From an uncultured Prevotella sp. (GTDB lineage: Bacteria > Bacteroidota > Bacteroidia > Bacteroidales > Bacteroidaceae), in the NCBI GenBank assembly GCA_944320195.1, contig CALUGP010000005.1:58548-122547 (forward strand): a stretch of 64,000 bases of DNA, given 5' to 3'. The notes under the pieces were generated by a model that saw only the letters and a list, made by a program, of their open reading frames with translations, ran no database searches and was not told the DNA's origin. The position numbers and the translations under genes were made by a program. Shown here in pieces: positions 25,717 to 34,990 of this stretch (positions are counted from its first letter, which is position 1; every line of letters begins with the position of its first letter).

Positions 25717-28700
25717 AATGCTTCGTTGTGTTGTAATGCTTGTGGTTGTCGGCCGCCTTTCTTCGCCTTGGCCCTGTAAACGCGGGTGAAGAAGAACGGT
25801 ATGAAGAGAATGCCTATGCTCACGGCGGCTATCATGCCGAAGAACACGCCCGTGCCTATTGCGCGGCGGCTGGCGGCTCCCGGGCCTGACGCGAGCACCA
25901 TGGGCAGTATGCCGAGGATGAATGCGAACGACGTCATGAGTATCGGACGGAAGCGCAGCTTGGCCGCGTTGAGCGCCGCGCGGAAGACGTTTACGCCGCG
26001 GTCGGCCTCGTCCTTGGCGAACTCAACGATGAGGATGGCGTTCTTGGCGGCCAGTCCCATGAGCATCACGAGGCCTATCTGGAAGTAAGTGTCGTTCTCG
26101 AGGCCGCACAGGGTGACGCCGAGGTAGGCTCCGAGGGCGGCCACAGGCAGCGACAGGAGCACCGCCACGGGCACGCTCCAGCTCTCGTAGAGGGCGGCGA
26201 GGAAGAGGAAGACGAAGAGGAACACCAGCGCGAGGACGAGCCCTGTCTGCCCGCCGGCCTGCTTCTCCTGGAACGACAGGCCGCTCCACTCAAGCCCTAT
26301 GTTGTCGGGCAGGTGCTTGCGCACCAGTTCCTCCATCACCTCCATGGCCTGGCCCGAGCTGTATCCCTGGGCCGCCGTGCCGCGTATTACGGCCGTGTTG
26401 AACATGTTGAAGCGCTTTATGCTGCCCGGGCCGGTGGTGTACTCGGTGGTGCCGAGGGCTGTCAGCGGTATCATGTCGCCGTCGGCTCCGCGCACGAAGT
26501 AGAGGCTTATGTTGTCGCGGTGCTCGCGGTAGGGCGCCTCGGCCTGTATGTAGACGCGGTAGATGCGGTTGAACATGTTGAAGTCGTTGACGTACACAGA
26601 GCCTGTGTAGGCCTTGATGGTGGAGAACACGTCGGCCATTGGCACGCCGAGCATCTTCACCTTGTCGCGGTCGACGTCGAAGTAGAGCTGCGGTATCTCC
26701 GCCTGGAGCGACGACGACAGGCCCGACAGTTCCTTCCTCTTGCCGGCGTAATACATAAGTGTGTCGGCGGCGCGCACCAGGTCGTCATACGTCGCGTCGC
26801 CGTGGGCCTCGAGCTGCATCTCGAATCCGCCCGATGAGCCGAGTCCCGGGATGACGGGCGGCGTGGAGAGGTAGAACTTGCACTCGGGATATTCCGTCAG
26901 CTCGCGGCTCACGTTGGCCATGATGTCGCCGATGGTGGTGTCGTCGCGCTGCTTCCATTCCTTCAGTATGACGGTGAGCTGTGCGCGGTTCTGGCTGGTG
27001 CCCACGCGCGGACTGGTTCCTGTGACGTTCTGCACGTACTCCACGGAGGGGTCTTGCATGAGGTATTTCACGGCGCGCTCGGTGACGGCGCGTGTGCGTT
27101 CGAGCGTAGTTCCCTCGGGCATCTCAAGCTCGACGGTGAAGTATCCCTGGTCTTCCGACGGCAGGAAGCTGGTAGGCGTGAGCTTGTAGAGTACGAAGAT
27201 CATTATCAGCACCATGCAGAAGCCTATCACGACGCGGCGCGGATTCTTTATTATGTGGCCTATGCCGGCAAGATACTTGCCGTTGCCGAAGTCGAGCCAG
27301 CGGTTGATGGCGCGGAAGAGGCGGTTCTTGGGCTTGCTCTTGTCCGCGGGGCGGAGTATGAGCGAGCACATCACGGGGCTGAGCGTGAGGGCCACTATGG
27401 TTGAGAGCAGCACTGAGATGACTATCGTCACGCTGAACTGGCGGTAGAGCTGGCCGGTTATCCCGGAGAGGAAGCTCACGGGGACGAACACCGCCGCGAG
27501 CACCATCGACGTGGCTATGAGCGCTCCGGTGAGTCCGCTCATGGCCTTCTTGGTGGCCTCGTAGGGCGAGAGGTGCTCCTCGTCCATGATGCGTTCGACG
27601 TTCTCCACCACCACTATGGCGTCGTCGACCACCAGGCCGATGGCCAGCACGAGGCCGAGCAGGGTCAGGATGTTGAGCGAGAAGCCCATGATGAGCATGA
27701 AGCCGAACGTTCCAATGAGCGAGATGGGCACGGCCACGAGCGGTATCACGGTGGCTCTCCAGCTCTGCAGGAAGAGGAACACCACGACGATGACGAGCAC
27801 GAGGGCCTCGAAAAGCGTCTTGTACACTTCGTGGACAGACTCGGATATGTAGGTTGTCATGTCGAAGGGCACCTCGTATTTCATGCCTTCGGGGAAGGTC
27901 TTGCTTATCTGGTCCATGGTCTGCTTCACCTTCTCGGCCACGTCCATGGCGTTGGCTCCGGGCAGCATGTACACTCCCAGCACGGCGGCGTTGCCTCCGT
28001 TGATGCCGCTCTCGGTGTTGTACGACTGCGCCTCGAGCGACACGCGGGCCACGTCCCTGAGCCGGATGAAGGAGCCGTCGGCGTCGGCGCGGAGCACTAT
28101 CTCCTCAAACTGCGCGGCCGTAGAGAGTCTTCCCTGCGCCGTTATGGGTATGGTGAAGTCGAGTCCGGTGACGGGCTGCTGTCCCAGCACGCCGGCGGCC
28201 GACTCGCGGTTCTGGTCTTTCAGGGCGTTCTGCACGTCCTGCACGGTGAGCCCGAAGCTGGCCAGGCGGGCCGGGTCGACCCATATCTGCATGGCGTAGT
28301 AGCGGCTGCCTATGTTGGAGACGCGCCCCACTCCGGGTATTCGGCGCAGCAGGTCGAGCACGTTGAGCGTGGCGAAGTTGCTCAGGTAGATTTCGTCGAA
28401 CTTGGGATCGTCCGACGTGAGGCAGATCGTCATGAGCTGGCTGGCGGCCTGCTTCTCTATCTCGATGCCGTTCTGCACGACTTCGGCCGGCAGGCGCGAC
28501 TCGGCCAGCTTTATGCGGTTCTGTATCTCGACGGCCGCGAGGTCGGGGTCTGACGAGATGTCGAACGTCACCGTGGCCGAGAACGAGCCCGAGTTGGAGC
28601 TGTTGGACTCCATGTAGAGCATTCCGGGCGTGCCGTTGAGCTCCTGCTCGATGGGCGTGGCCACGGCCTGCGACACGGTGAGGGCGCTGGCTCCGGGGTA

Positions 28701-28847
28701 AGACGCGCTGATCTTCACCACGGGCGGCGTGATCTGCGGGTACTGGTCGACGGGCAGCATGGTGAGCCCTATGAGGCCGACGATGACTATCAGCACCGAT
28801 ATCACTATTGAGAATACCGGGCGGTCTATGAAGAAGTTTACTTTCAT
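25713..28847 (-). CDS. RND efflux permease, HAE1 (AcrB/MexB) family
   Basis: Inner-membrane proton-driven pump subunit exporting hydrophobic drugs or bile salts. 1044 aa, full length. Twelve membrane helices with two large periplasmic loops are evident. The first helix follows MKVNFFIDRPVFSIVISVLI, and the TM4 proton-relay aspartates are in GLVVDDAIVVVENVERIMDE. GMKYEVPFDMTTYISESV and TPTSFLPSEDQGYF are characteristic. Between the adaptor gene (17-nt gap) and the outer-membrane channel gene (4-nt overlap). Confidence 0.97.
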   Translation of the reverse strand: MKVNFFIDRPVFSIVISVLIVIVGLIGLTMLPVDQYPQITPPVVKISASYPGASALTVSQAVATPIEQELNGTPGMLYMESNSSNSGSFSATVTFDISSDPDLAAVEIQNRIKLAESRLPAEVVQNGIEIEKQAASQLMTICLTSDDPKFDEIYLSNFATLNVLDLLRRIPGVGRVSNIGSRYYAMQIWVDPARLASFGLTVQDVQNALKDQNRESAAGVLGQQPVTGLDFTIPITAQGRLSTAAQFEEIVLRADADGSFIRLRDVARVSLEAQSYNTESGINGGNAAVLGVYMLPGANAMDVAEKVKQTMDQISKTFPEGMKYEVPFDMTTYISESVHEVYKTLFEALVLVIVVVFLFLQSWRATVIPLVAVPISLIGTFGFMLIMGFSLNILTLLGLVLAIGLVVDDAIVVVENVERIMDEEHLSPYEATKKAMSGLTGALIATSMVLAAVFVPVSFLSGITGQLYRQFSVTIVISVLLSTIVALTLSPVMCSLILRPADKSKPKNRLFRAINRWLDFGNGKYLAGIGHIIKNPRRVVIGFCMVLIMIFVLYKLTPTSFLPSEDQGYFTVELEMPEGTTLERTRAVTERAVKYLMQDPSVEYVQNVTGTSPRVGTSQNRAQLTVILKEWKQRDDTTIGDIMANVSRELTEYPECKFYLSTPPVIPGLGSSGGFEMQLEAHGDATYDDLVRAADTLMYYAGKRKELSGLSSSLQAEIPQLYFDVDRDKVKMLGVPMADVFSTIKAYTGSVYVNDFNMFNRIYRVYIQAEAPYREHRDNISLYFVRGADGDMIPLTALGTTEYTTGPGSIKRFNMFNTAVIRGTAAQGYSSGQAMEVMEELVRKHLPDNIGLEWSGLSFQEKQAGGQTGLVLALVFLFVFLFLAALYESWSVPVAVLLSLPVAALGAYLGVTLCGLENDTYFQIGLVMLMGLAAKNAILIVEFAKDEADRGVNVFRAALNAAKLRFRPILMTSFAFILGILPMVLASGPGAASRRAIGTGVFFGMIAAVSIGILFIPFFFTRVYRAKAKKGGRQPQALQHNEAL

Positions 28848-28864
28848 TTGTCAGACGGTTTGGT

Positions 28865-30058
28865 TCATTTGGCTTTGCCCTGGGCGGCCTTGCGCCGCGG
28901 GGCCACGCGCACCTTCATGCCGGGCGTGAGCTTGTTGTAGCCCTCGGTCACTATCATTTCGCCGGGAGCCAGTCCGCGCTCCACCACCACGTTGTTGCCG
29001 AACTCGGGGCCAAGCTCGATGAAGCGGCGCTCGGCCGTGGAGTCGCGGCGCATCACGAATACGTATGCTCCACCTTTTTCTATTATGAGCGCCTTCTGCG
29101 GCACCACGGTGGCGTGCTGGCGCACGTCGAGCAGGGCGTGCACCTTGGTGAACTGTCCGGGCAGGAGCACGCGGTCGGGGTTGGGCATCTCGGCGCGCAC
29201 GGAGAATGTGCCCGTCTTGGGGCTTACCTGCGGCGAGGCGAAGTCCACGAGCCCCTTGTAGGGGTAGACGCTGTTGTCGGCCAGGGTGATGGTGACGTAC
29301 GGCTGCCACGAGCGCGACGAGTCGCGCTGTCCCAGGTTGACGTTGCGCTCCTTGCTGTTGAGGTAGTCGAGGGCGGTCATGCTGAAGTCAACGAGCACGG
29401 TGTCGCTCTTGACGATGGTGGCCAGGAGCGACTCTCCGCCCGGGCCCACGAGCGTGCCCTGGTCAACGATGCTCTCGCTGATGTATCCCGATATGGGCGA
29501 GCGCACTATGGTGTATCCCAGCTCCTGCTCGGCCTGGTCGAGGTCGGCGCGGCTCATGCCCATGCCGGCCACGGCCGTCTCGTAGGCGGCTATGGCGTTG
29601 TCGAGGTCGAGGCGGCTGGCGGCGTTCTGCTCGAAGAGGGGGCGTATGCGGTCAAGGTCGCGCTTGGTCTTGCGCACCAGGGCCGAGTCCTTGCGCAGCT
29701 GCGCGCGAGCCTTGTCCACGTTGGCCTTGTACTGGCGCTGGTCTATGACGAAGAGCACCTGGTTCTTCCTGACATACGTGCCCTCGGCGAAGGCCATGCG
29801 CTCGAGGAAGCCCTCCACGCGGGCGCGCACCTCGACGAACTGCTGCGCGCGGACGCGCCCCACGTAGTCGCCGTAGATCTCCACGTCCTTCACCCCCACC
29901 GGCTCGACGGCCACCAGGGGCGGCTCTGGCTCAGCCTTCTCGGGCCAGGTTATGATTATGTAGGCCACCACCACCGCGGCGATGCAGCCAAGCATGAGCG
30001 AGAGGCGCTTCTTGCGCCTTAACAGCTCGCGTCTGGTAAAAAGTTTACGTATTCTCAT
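28865..30058 (-). CDS. RND efflux periplasmic adaptor (membrane fusion protein)
   Basis: Links permease and channel across the periplasm. 397 aa from the ATG at 30058 (MRIRKLFTRRELLRRKKRLS), chosen because a membrane anchor follows (LMLGCIAAVVVAYIIITW) and because the promoter lies just upstream. Barrel-sandwich lipoyl halves (VEVRARVEGFLERMAFAEGT; YTIVRSPISGYISESIVDQG) enclose a helical hairpin (QYKANVDKARAQLRKDSAL). A C-terminal proximal domain follows. No Cys lipid anchor, so it is held by its N-terminal helix. First gene of the efflux operon; no local regulator gene is visible. Confidence 0.95.
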   Translation of the reverse strand: MRIRKLFTRRELLRRKKRLSLMLGCIAAVVVAYIIITWPEKAEPEPPLVAVEPVGVKDVEIYGDYVGRVRAQQFVEVRARVEGFLERMAFAEGTYVRKNQVLFVIDQRQYKANVDKARAQLRKDSALVRKTKRDLDRIRPLFEQNAASRLDLDNAIAAYETAVAGMGMSRADLDQAEQELGYTIVRSPISGYISESIVDQGTLVGPGGESLLATIVKSDTVLVDFSMTALDYLNSKERNVNLGQRDSSRSWQPYVTITLADNSVYPYKGLVDFASPQVSPKTGTFSVRAEMPNPDRVLLPGQFTKVHALLDVRQHATVVPQKALIIEKGGAYVFVMRRDSTAERRFIELGPEFGNNVVVERGLAPGEMIVTEGYNKLTPGMKVRVAPRRKAAQGKAK

Positions 30059-30173
30059 TCCGTTTTCCTTAAACAATTCGGTGATTACAAAACAAGCCGC
30101 CGCCGCGGCGCCACAATTCTCGGATAAAACGCGGAACGGGGCGCGATATTGCGCCAAACCGCGATTTTGCGTG

Positions 30174-30205
30174 CAAATTTATCACATTATAACCGCTTTA
30201 ACAAA
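30174..30205 (-). promoter_or_regulatory. Promoter of the RND efflux operon
   Basis: Minus strand TTTG (30202-30205), 20 bp, TAAATTTG (30174-30181): a full match to the Bacteroidetes consensus, about 115 nt upstream of the adaptor ATG. A divergent -7 element TAATTTTG for the HAD gene is at 30215-30222 on the plus strand. Confidence 0.65.
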
Positions 30206-30244
30206 TAAATGACGTAATTTTGCAGGAAAAACAACCGATATATC

Positions 30245-31027
30245 ATGACAAAAGCATTGTTCTTCGACATTGACGGCACGCTCGTCAGCTTCAACACCCA
30301 CAGCATACCGCAGTCGGCCGTGGACGCGCTGGCCGAGGCCAAGAGCCGCGGCGCCATGGTGTTCATCTCTACCGGCAGGCCCGTGAGGCTGATAAACAAC
30401 CTGGGCCGGATAGAGCACCTCATAGACGGATACATAACTGCCAACGGGGCCTGCTGCACGGTGGGCGGCAAGGTGATAGACTGCCGCGAGATTCCCGCGG
30501 AGGAGGCGCGCGCCCTTGTCGACGCGGCCATGAGGGAGGGCTTCGCCTCGCTCGTGGTGGGCGAGAGAGACCTCACCGTGGTGAACGACAACGCCGACGT
30601 CGACCGCCTCTTCCGCCGGATGCTCGCCGTGAGCGACCTGGGCGAGGGCACTCCGCTGGAGACAGTCCTCTCGCAGCGCGTCATACAGCTGACGCCCATC
30701 ATCGGCGAGGAGCGCGAGCGAGGGCTGATGAGGATGCTGCCGTCGTGCGTGTCGGCGCGGTGGTATCCCGACTTCACCGACATAACGGCCATCGGAGCCG
30801 ACAAGGGCACGGCACTCAAGACCGTGGCCGCCCACCTGGGCATAGACATTAAGGACACCATCGCCTTCGGCGACGGGGCCAACGACAAGCCCATCCTGCG
30901 CGCCGCCGGCACTGGCGTGGCAATGGGCAACGCGCCCGACGACGTGAAGGGCGCGGCCGACTATGTGGCCGGCGGCGTCGACGAGGACGGAGTGGCCAAG
31001 GCGCTGAGACACCTCAACGTAATCTGA
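30245..31027 (+). CDS. Cof-type HAD-superfamily phosphatase
   Basis: Cytoplasmic phosphatase of sugar phosphates, FMN or similar small molecules. 260 aa. HAD motif I FFDIDGTLVS (DxD nucleophile), motif II VFISTGRP, motif III lysine in GADKGTALKTVAAHLGI and motif IV FGDGANDKPILRAAG. The C2-type cap lies at about residues 80-190. Divergent from the efflux operon, upstream of dapL. Substrate not predictable. Confidence 0.93.
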   Translation: MTKALFFDIDGTLVSFNTHSIPQSAVDALAEAKSRGAMVFISTGRPVRLINNLGRIEHLIDGYITANGACCTVGGKVIDCREIPAEEARALVDAAMREGFASLVVGERDLTVVNDNADVDRLFRRMLAVSDLGEGTPLETVLSQRVIQLTPIIGEERERGLMRMLPSCVSARWYPDFTDITAIGADKGTALKTVAAHLGIDIKDTIAFGDGANDKPILRAAGTGVAMGNAPDDVKGAADYVAGGVDEDGVAKALRHLNVI

Positions 31028-31059
31028 CGCAACAGCCTGTCGCCCAGGCACTTGCGACA

Positions 31060-31214
31060 CGCCCCGCAAAAGGCCGCAAACGACACGCCGGAAGACGGCA
31101 AAACGCACGCCGGAAGACGGCAAACGGGAAGGCCGTTTGGGGTGGAAGGGTGGAAGGGTGGAAGGGTGAAAAGGTGAAAAAGTAAAAAAGCAAAAAAGCA
31201 AAAAAGCAAAAAAC
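31060..31214. repeat. Direct repeats and simple-sequence tracts upstream of dapL
   Basis: Two tandem copies of CACGCCGGAAGACGGCAAA, then GGTGGAAG repeated about four times, then GCAAAAAA repeated about three times ending immediately at the dapL start codon. Length changes in the last tract would alter the leader right before the start codon. No gene here. Confidence 0.6.
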
Positions 31215-32450
31215 ATGTCGCTGATAAACGAACACTACCTGAAGCTGACAAAGAGCTACCTCTTCGCCGACGTGGCGAAGAAGGTCAACGCATACAAGGC
31301 CACGCATCCCAAGGCCGACGTGATAAACCTCGGCATTGGCGACGTGACACGGCCGCTCTGCCCGGCCGTGGTGGAAGCCATGCAGACGGCCGCCGCCGAG
31401 ATGGGCACGCCCGAAGGCTTCCGCGGCTACGGCCCCGAACAGGGATACGCGTTCCTGCGCGAAGCCATAGTGAAGAACGACTACCTGCCGCGCGGAGTGC
31501 ATCTCGACGCCTCCGAGATATTCGTAAACGACGGGGCGAAGGGCGACACGGGCAACATCGGCGAACTGGTGCGCTGGGACAACAGCATCGGCGTGACCGA
31601 CCCCACCTACCCCGTCTACATCGAAAGCAACGTGATGTGCGGACGGGCCGGCACGCTCGACGGCGGACGGTGGAGCAACGTGACCTACCTGCGCTGCACC
31701 GAGGAAAACAACTTCACGCCCCGGCTGCCCGACCACCGCGTGGACCTGATATACCTGTGCAGCCCCAACAACCCCACGGGCACCGCCCTTACGAAAGACG
31801 AACTGCGCAAGTGGGTGGCCTACGCCGCGAAGAACGACGCCTTGATATTCTACGACGCGGCCTACGAGGCCTTCATACGCGACCCCTCGCTGCCCCACTC
31901 CATCTACGAGATAAAAGGCGCGAAGAAAGTGGCCGTGGAGTTCCGCAGCTACTCCAAGACGGCCGGCTTCACCGGAGTGAGGTGCGGATACACCGTCGTG
32001 CCGCGCGAGCTGACCGCCTCCAGCATGGACGGCACAAAGCGCTATCCGCTCAACGAGATGTGGCTGCGCCGGCTCTCGACCAAGTCAAACGGCACAAGCT
32101 ACATCAGCCAGCGCGCGGCCGAGGCCGTGTACTCGCCCGAAGGCAAGGCGCAGGTCAAGGAGACGATAGACCGCTACCTGGACAACGCCGCCACGATGAA
32201 GGCCGCGCTGAAGCGGCTCGGGCTCAAAGCCTACGGCGGCGACAACTCCCCCTACCTGTGGGTGAAAATCCCCGGAGAAGCCGGCAGCCTCAAGTTCTTC
32301 GAGCGCATGCTCTACGGCGCACAGGTGGTATGCACGCCCGGAGCCGGCTTCGGCCCCGGCGGCGAAGGCTACGTAAGGCTAAGCTCATTCGCCGGCAAGG
32401 CCGCATGCGAGGAAGCCATGCGGCGCATAGGCGCGTGGATGGCAAGATGA
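31215..32450 (+). CDS. dapL: LL-diaminopimelate aminotransferase
   Basis: PLP-dependent transaminase converting tetrahydrodipicolinate directly to LL-diaminopimelate in lysine and peptidoglycan synthesis. 411 aa, full length. INLGIGDVTRPLCPAVVEAM, GFRGYGPEQGYAFLREAI, VNDGAKGDTGNI, CSPNNPTGTALT and the Schiff-base lysine K248 in RSYSKTAGFTGVRCGY are all present. This aminotransferase bypasses the succinylase route and is usual in Bacteroidetes. Confidence 0.97.
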   Translation: MSLINEHYLKLTKSYLFADVAKKVNAYKATHPKADVINLGIGDVTRPLCPAVVEAMQTAAAEMGTPEGFRGYGPEQGYAFLREAIVKNDYLPRGVHLDASEIFVNDGAKGDTGNIGELVRWDNSIGVTDPTYPVYIESNVMCGRAGTLDGGRWSNVTYLRCTEENNFTPRLPDHRVDLIYLCSPNNPTGTALTKDELRKWVAYAAKNDALIFYDAAYEAFIRDPSLPHSIYEIKGAKKVAVEFRSYSKTAGFTGVRCGYTVVPRELTASSMDGTKRYPLNEMWLRRLSTKSNGTSYISQRAAEAVYSPEGKAQVKETIDRYLDNAATMKAALKRLGLKAYGGDNSPYLWVKIPGEAGSLKFFERMLYGAQVVCTPGAGFGPGGEGYVRLSSFAGKAACEEAMRRIGAWMAR

Positions 32451-32487
32451 CAACACGCGGCCATGCGCCGCCACATGCGCCGTTTCA

Positions 32488-32519
32488 CATTGCCAATGTG
32501 GCAAAATGTGCGTTTTTTC
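32488..32519 (+). terminator. Possible terminator after dapL
   Basis: CACATTGCCAATGTG hairpin followed by GCAAAATGTGCGTTTTTT, 40-70 nt after the dapL stop. Moderately convincing. Confidence 0.45.
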
Positions 32520-32552
32520 CCGGCAAAACGCTTACGGAATGAAATTAAAACG

Positions 32553-32560
32553 TATCTTTG
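32553..32560 (+). promoter_or_regulatory. Probable -7 element for glnN
   Basis: TATCTTTG, 36 nt upstream of the glnN ATG at 32597, matches TAnnTTTG. No clear -33 box. Confidence 0.45.
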
Positions 32561-32596
32561 CAGCAAATAAACATGACCGCATAACCGCATAAAGCA

Positions 32597-34786
32597 ATGA
32601 CAAACTTAAGATTTCAGGTTGTAGAAGAGGCGTTCAAGAAGAAGCCTTTGGAAGTTATCGCGCCGGTGGAAAGACCGTCGGAATACTTCGGCAAGTACGT
32701 GTTCAACCGCGCCAAGATGTACAAGTACCTGCCGCCGCAGGTCTACGACGCGCTCATCGACGTGATGGACAACGGCTCGCGCCTCGACCGCTCCATAGCC
32801 GACGCCGTGGCCGCCGGCATGAAGCAGTGGGCCGAGGAGAACGGCGTGACGCACTACACGCACTGGTTCCAGCCGCTCACCGAGGGCACCGCCGAGAAGC
32901 ACGACGCCTTCATCGAGCACGACGGCAAGGGCGGAATGATAGAAGAGTTCTCGGGCAAGCTGCTCGTGCAGCAGGAACCCGACGCCAGCTCGTTCCCCAA
33001 CGGCGGCATACGAAACACGTTCGAGGCGCGCGGCTACTCCGCCTGGGACCCCACCTCGCCCGTCTTCATCATGGACGACACGCTCTGCATACCGACAATC
33101 TTCATCTCATACACCGGCGAGGCACTCGACTACAAGGCACCGCTGCTGCGCGCCCTGCACGCGGTGAACGTCGCCGCCACCGACGTCTGCCACTACTTCT
33201 ACCCCGAAGTGAAGAAAGTGACGTGCAACCTCGGATGGGAACAGGAATACTTCCTCGTCGACGAAGGGCTCTACTCGGCACGTCCCGACCTCATGCTCAC
33301 AGGACGCACCCTCATGGGACACGACTCGGCGAAGAACCAGCAGATGGACGACCACTACTTCGGAACCATCCCCGACCGCGTGCAGGCGTTCATGAAAGAC
33401 CTGGAGATACAGGCCCTGGAGCTGTCGATACCCTGCAAGACGCGCCACAACGAGGTCGCCCCCAACCAGTTTGAGATAGCTCCCATCTTCGAGGAGACCA
33501 ACATCGCCAACGACCACAACATGCTTCTCATGTCCCTGATGAAGAAAGTGGCGCGCAAGCACGGCTTCCGCGTCCTTCTGCACGAGAAGCCTTTCGCCGG
33601 CATAAACGGCTCTGGCAAGCACAATAACTGGAGTTTGAGCACCGACACGGGCGTGCTTCTCCACGCTCCCGGCAAGAACCCGGAGGAGAACCTGCGCTTC
33701 GTAACCTTCGTGGTGGAGACCCTCATGGGCGTTTACAAGCACAACGGACTGCTCAAGGCCTCGATAATGAGCGCCACCAACGCCCACCGACTGGGCGCCA
33801 ACGAGGCTCCCCCGGCCATCATCTCGTCGTTCCTGGGCAAGCAGCTCAGCGAACTTCTCGACCACATCGAGAAGAGCGACAAGGACAACCTGTTCAACGT
33901 GGCCGGCAAGCAGGGCATGAAGCTCGATATACCTGAGATTCCCGAGCTGCTCATCGACAACACCGACCGCAACCGTACCTCGCCCTTCGCCTTCACGGGC
34001 AACCGCTTCGAGTTCCGCGCCGTGGGCTCGGAGGCCAACTGCGCAAGCGCGATGATAGCCCTGAACACCGCCGTGGCCGAGGCTCTGGCCGACTTCAAGC
34101 GGCGCGTCGACGCGCTCATCGCCAAGGGACAGGACACCACAGACGCCATCATAGACATCCTCCGCGAGGACATCAGGACGTGCAAGCCGATACGCTTCGA
34201 CGGCAACGGATACTCCGACGAGTGGGTGGAGGAGGCCAAGCGGCGCGGACTTGACTGCGAGACGAGCTGCCCCATAATCTTCGACAACTACCTGAAGGAA
34301 GACTCCATACGCATGTTCGAGTCGATGAACGTGATGAACCGCAAGGAGCTCGAGGCGCGCAACGAGGTTAAATGGGACACCTACACCAAGCGCATACAGA
34401 TAGAGGCGCGCGTAATGGGCGACATAACGATGAACCACATCGTGCCCGTGGCCACCCACTACCAGAGCCGCCTGGCCAAGAACGTGATGGACATGCGCCA
34501 GATATTCACGCCCGAGAAGGCCGACAAGCTCTGCGCGCGCAACATGAAGCTCATCGAGGAGATAGCCGAGCGCACGCAGAAGATAGAGACGGGCGTGGAG
34601 GAACTCATCGAGGCGCGCAAGGTGGCGAACAAGATCGAGAGCGAACGCGAGAAGGCGATAGCCTACCACGACACGGTGGCTCCCAAGATGGAGGAGATCA
34701 GATACCAGATAGACAAGCTCGAGCTGATAGTGGCCGACGAGCTGTGGACGCTGCCAAAGTACCGCGAGCTGCTGTTCATAAGATGA
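32597..34786 (+). CDS. glnN: Glutamine synthetase type III
   Basis: ATP-dependent ligation of ammonia to glutamate, cytoplasmic, dodecameric. 729 aa, the length typical of the GSIII class. N-terminal EYFGKYVFNRAKMYKYLP, THYTHWFQPLTEGTAEKHD, ATP-site TCNLGWEQEYFLVD, FAGINGSGKHNNWSLSTDTG, NRTSPFAFTGNRFEFRAVGS and a long C-terminal helical region (GVEELIEARKVANKIESER) identify it. Own promoter and terminator, so monocistronic. Confidence 0.97.
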   Translation: MTNLRFQVVEEAFKKKPLEVIAPVERPSEYFGKYVFNRAKMYKYLPPQVYDALIDVMDNGSRLDRSIADAVAAGMKQWAEENGVTHYTHWFQPLTEGTAEKHDAFIEHDGKGGMIEEFSGKLLVQQEPDASSFPNGGIRNTFEARGYSAWDPTSPVFIMDDTLCIPTIFISYTGEALDYKAPLLRALHAVNVAATDVCHYFYPEVKKVTCNLGWEQEYFLVDEGLYSARPDLMLTGRTLMGHDSAKNQQMDDHYFGTIPDRVQAFMKDLEIQALELSIPCKTRHNEVAPNQFEIAPIFEETNIANDHNMLLMSLMKKVARKHGFRVLLHEKPFAGINGSGKHNNWSLSTDTGVLLHAPGKNPEENLRFVTFVVETLMGVYKHNGLLKASIMSATNAHRLGANEAPPAIISSFLGKQLSELLDHIEKSDKDNLFNVAGKQGMKLDIPEIPELLIDNTDRNRTSPFAFTGNRFEFRAVGSEANCASAMIALNTAVAEALADFKRRVDALIAKGQDTTDAIIDILREDIRTCKPIRFDGNGYSDEWVEEAKRRGLDCETSCPIIFDNYLKEDSIRMFESMNVMNRKELEARNEVKWDTYTKRIQIEARVMGDITMNHIVPVATHYQSRLAKNVMDMRQIFTPEKADKLCARNMKLIEEIAERTQKIETGVEELIEARKVANKIESEREKAIAYHDTVAPKMEEIRYQIDKLELIVADELWTLPKYRELLFIR

Positions 34787-34812
34787 CGGCAAGGCCGCAG
34801 ACAACCGCCAAC

Positions 34813-34848
34813 AGGCGTGCATGCGCAAACCGGCATGCACGCCTTTTT
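34813..34848 (+). terminator. Rho-independent terminator of glnN
   Basis: Perfect 11-bp stem (GGCGTGCATGC at 34814-34824 with GCATGCACGCC at 34833-34843) followed by TTTTT at 34844-34848, 27 nt after the glnN stop. Confidence 0.85.
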
Positions 34849-34915
34849 CATGTCCTGTAATGTAAACCTAACGGCTACACATGCCGCAAAACGGGCCATT
34901 TTTTGCCCGTTTTGC

Positions 34916-34946
34916 TTGCTTATCACGCTGAAAACCAGTATATTTG
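34916..34946 (+). promoter_or_regulatory. Promoter of the CHAT protease operon
   Basis: TTG (34916-34918), 20 bp, TATATTTG (34939-34946), a good Bacteroidetes promoter 44 nt upstream of the first ATG at 34991 and downstream of the glnN terminator. It marks the start of an independent five-gene transcription unit. Confidence 0.6.
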
Positions 34947-34990
34947 CGCTAAAGTTACCCTTTGTTTCACATCCTTAAACGCAAACACAC

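Noticed and set aside
31014-31898. Long minus-strand frames across the HAD-dapL spacer
   Set aside because: They read through simple repeats and antisense of dapL; dapL on the plus strand explains the region.
33107-34840. 577-codon open frame antisense to glnN
   Set aside because: Complement of a strongly conserved gene in GC-rich DNA; the residue pattern (Val/His/Leu/Gly-rich) is typical of an antisense shadow and matches no family.
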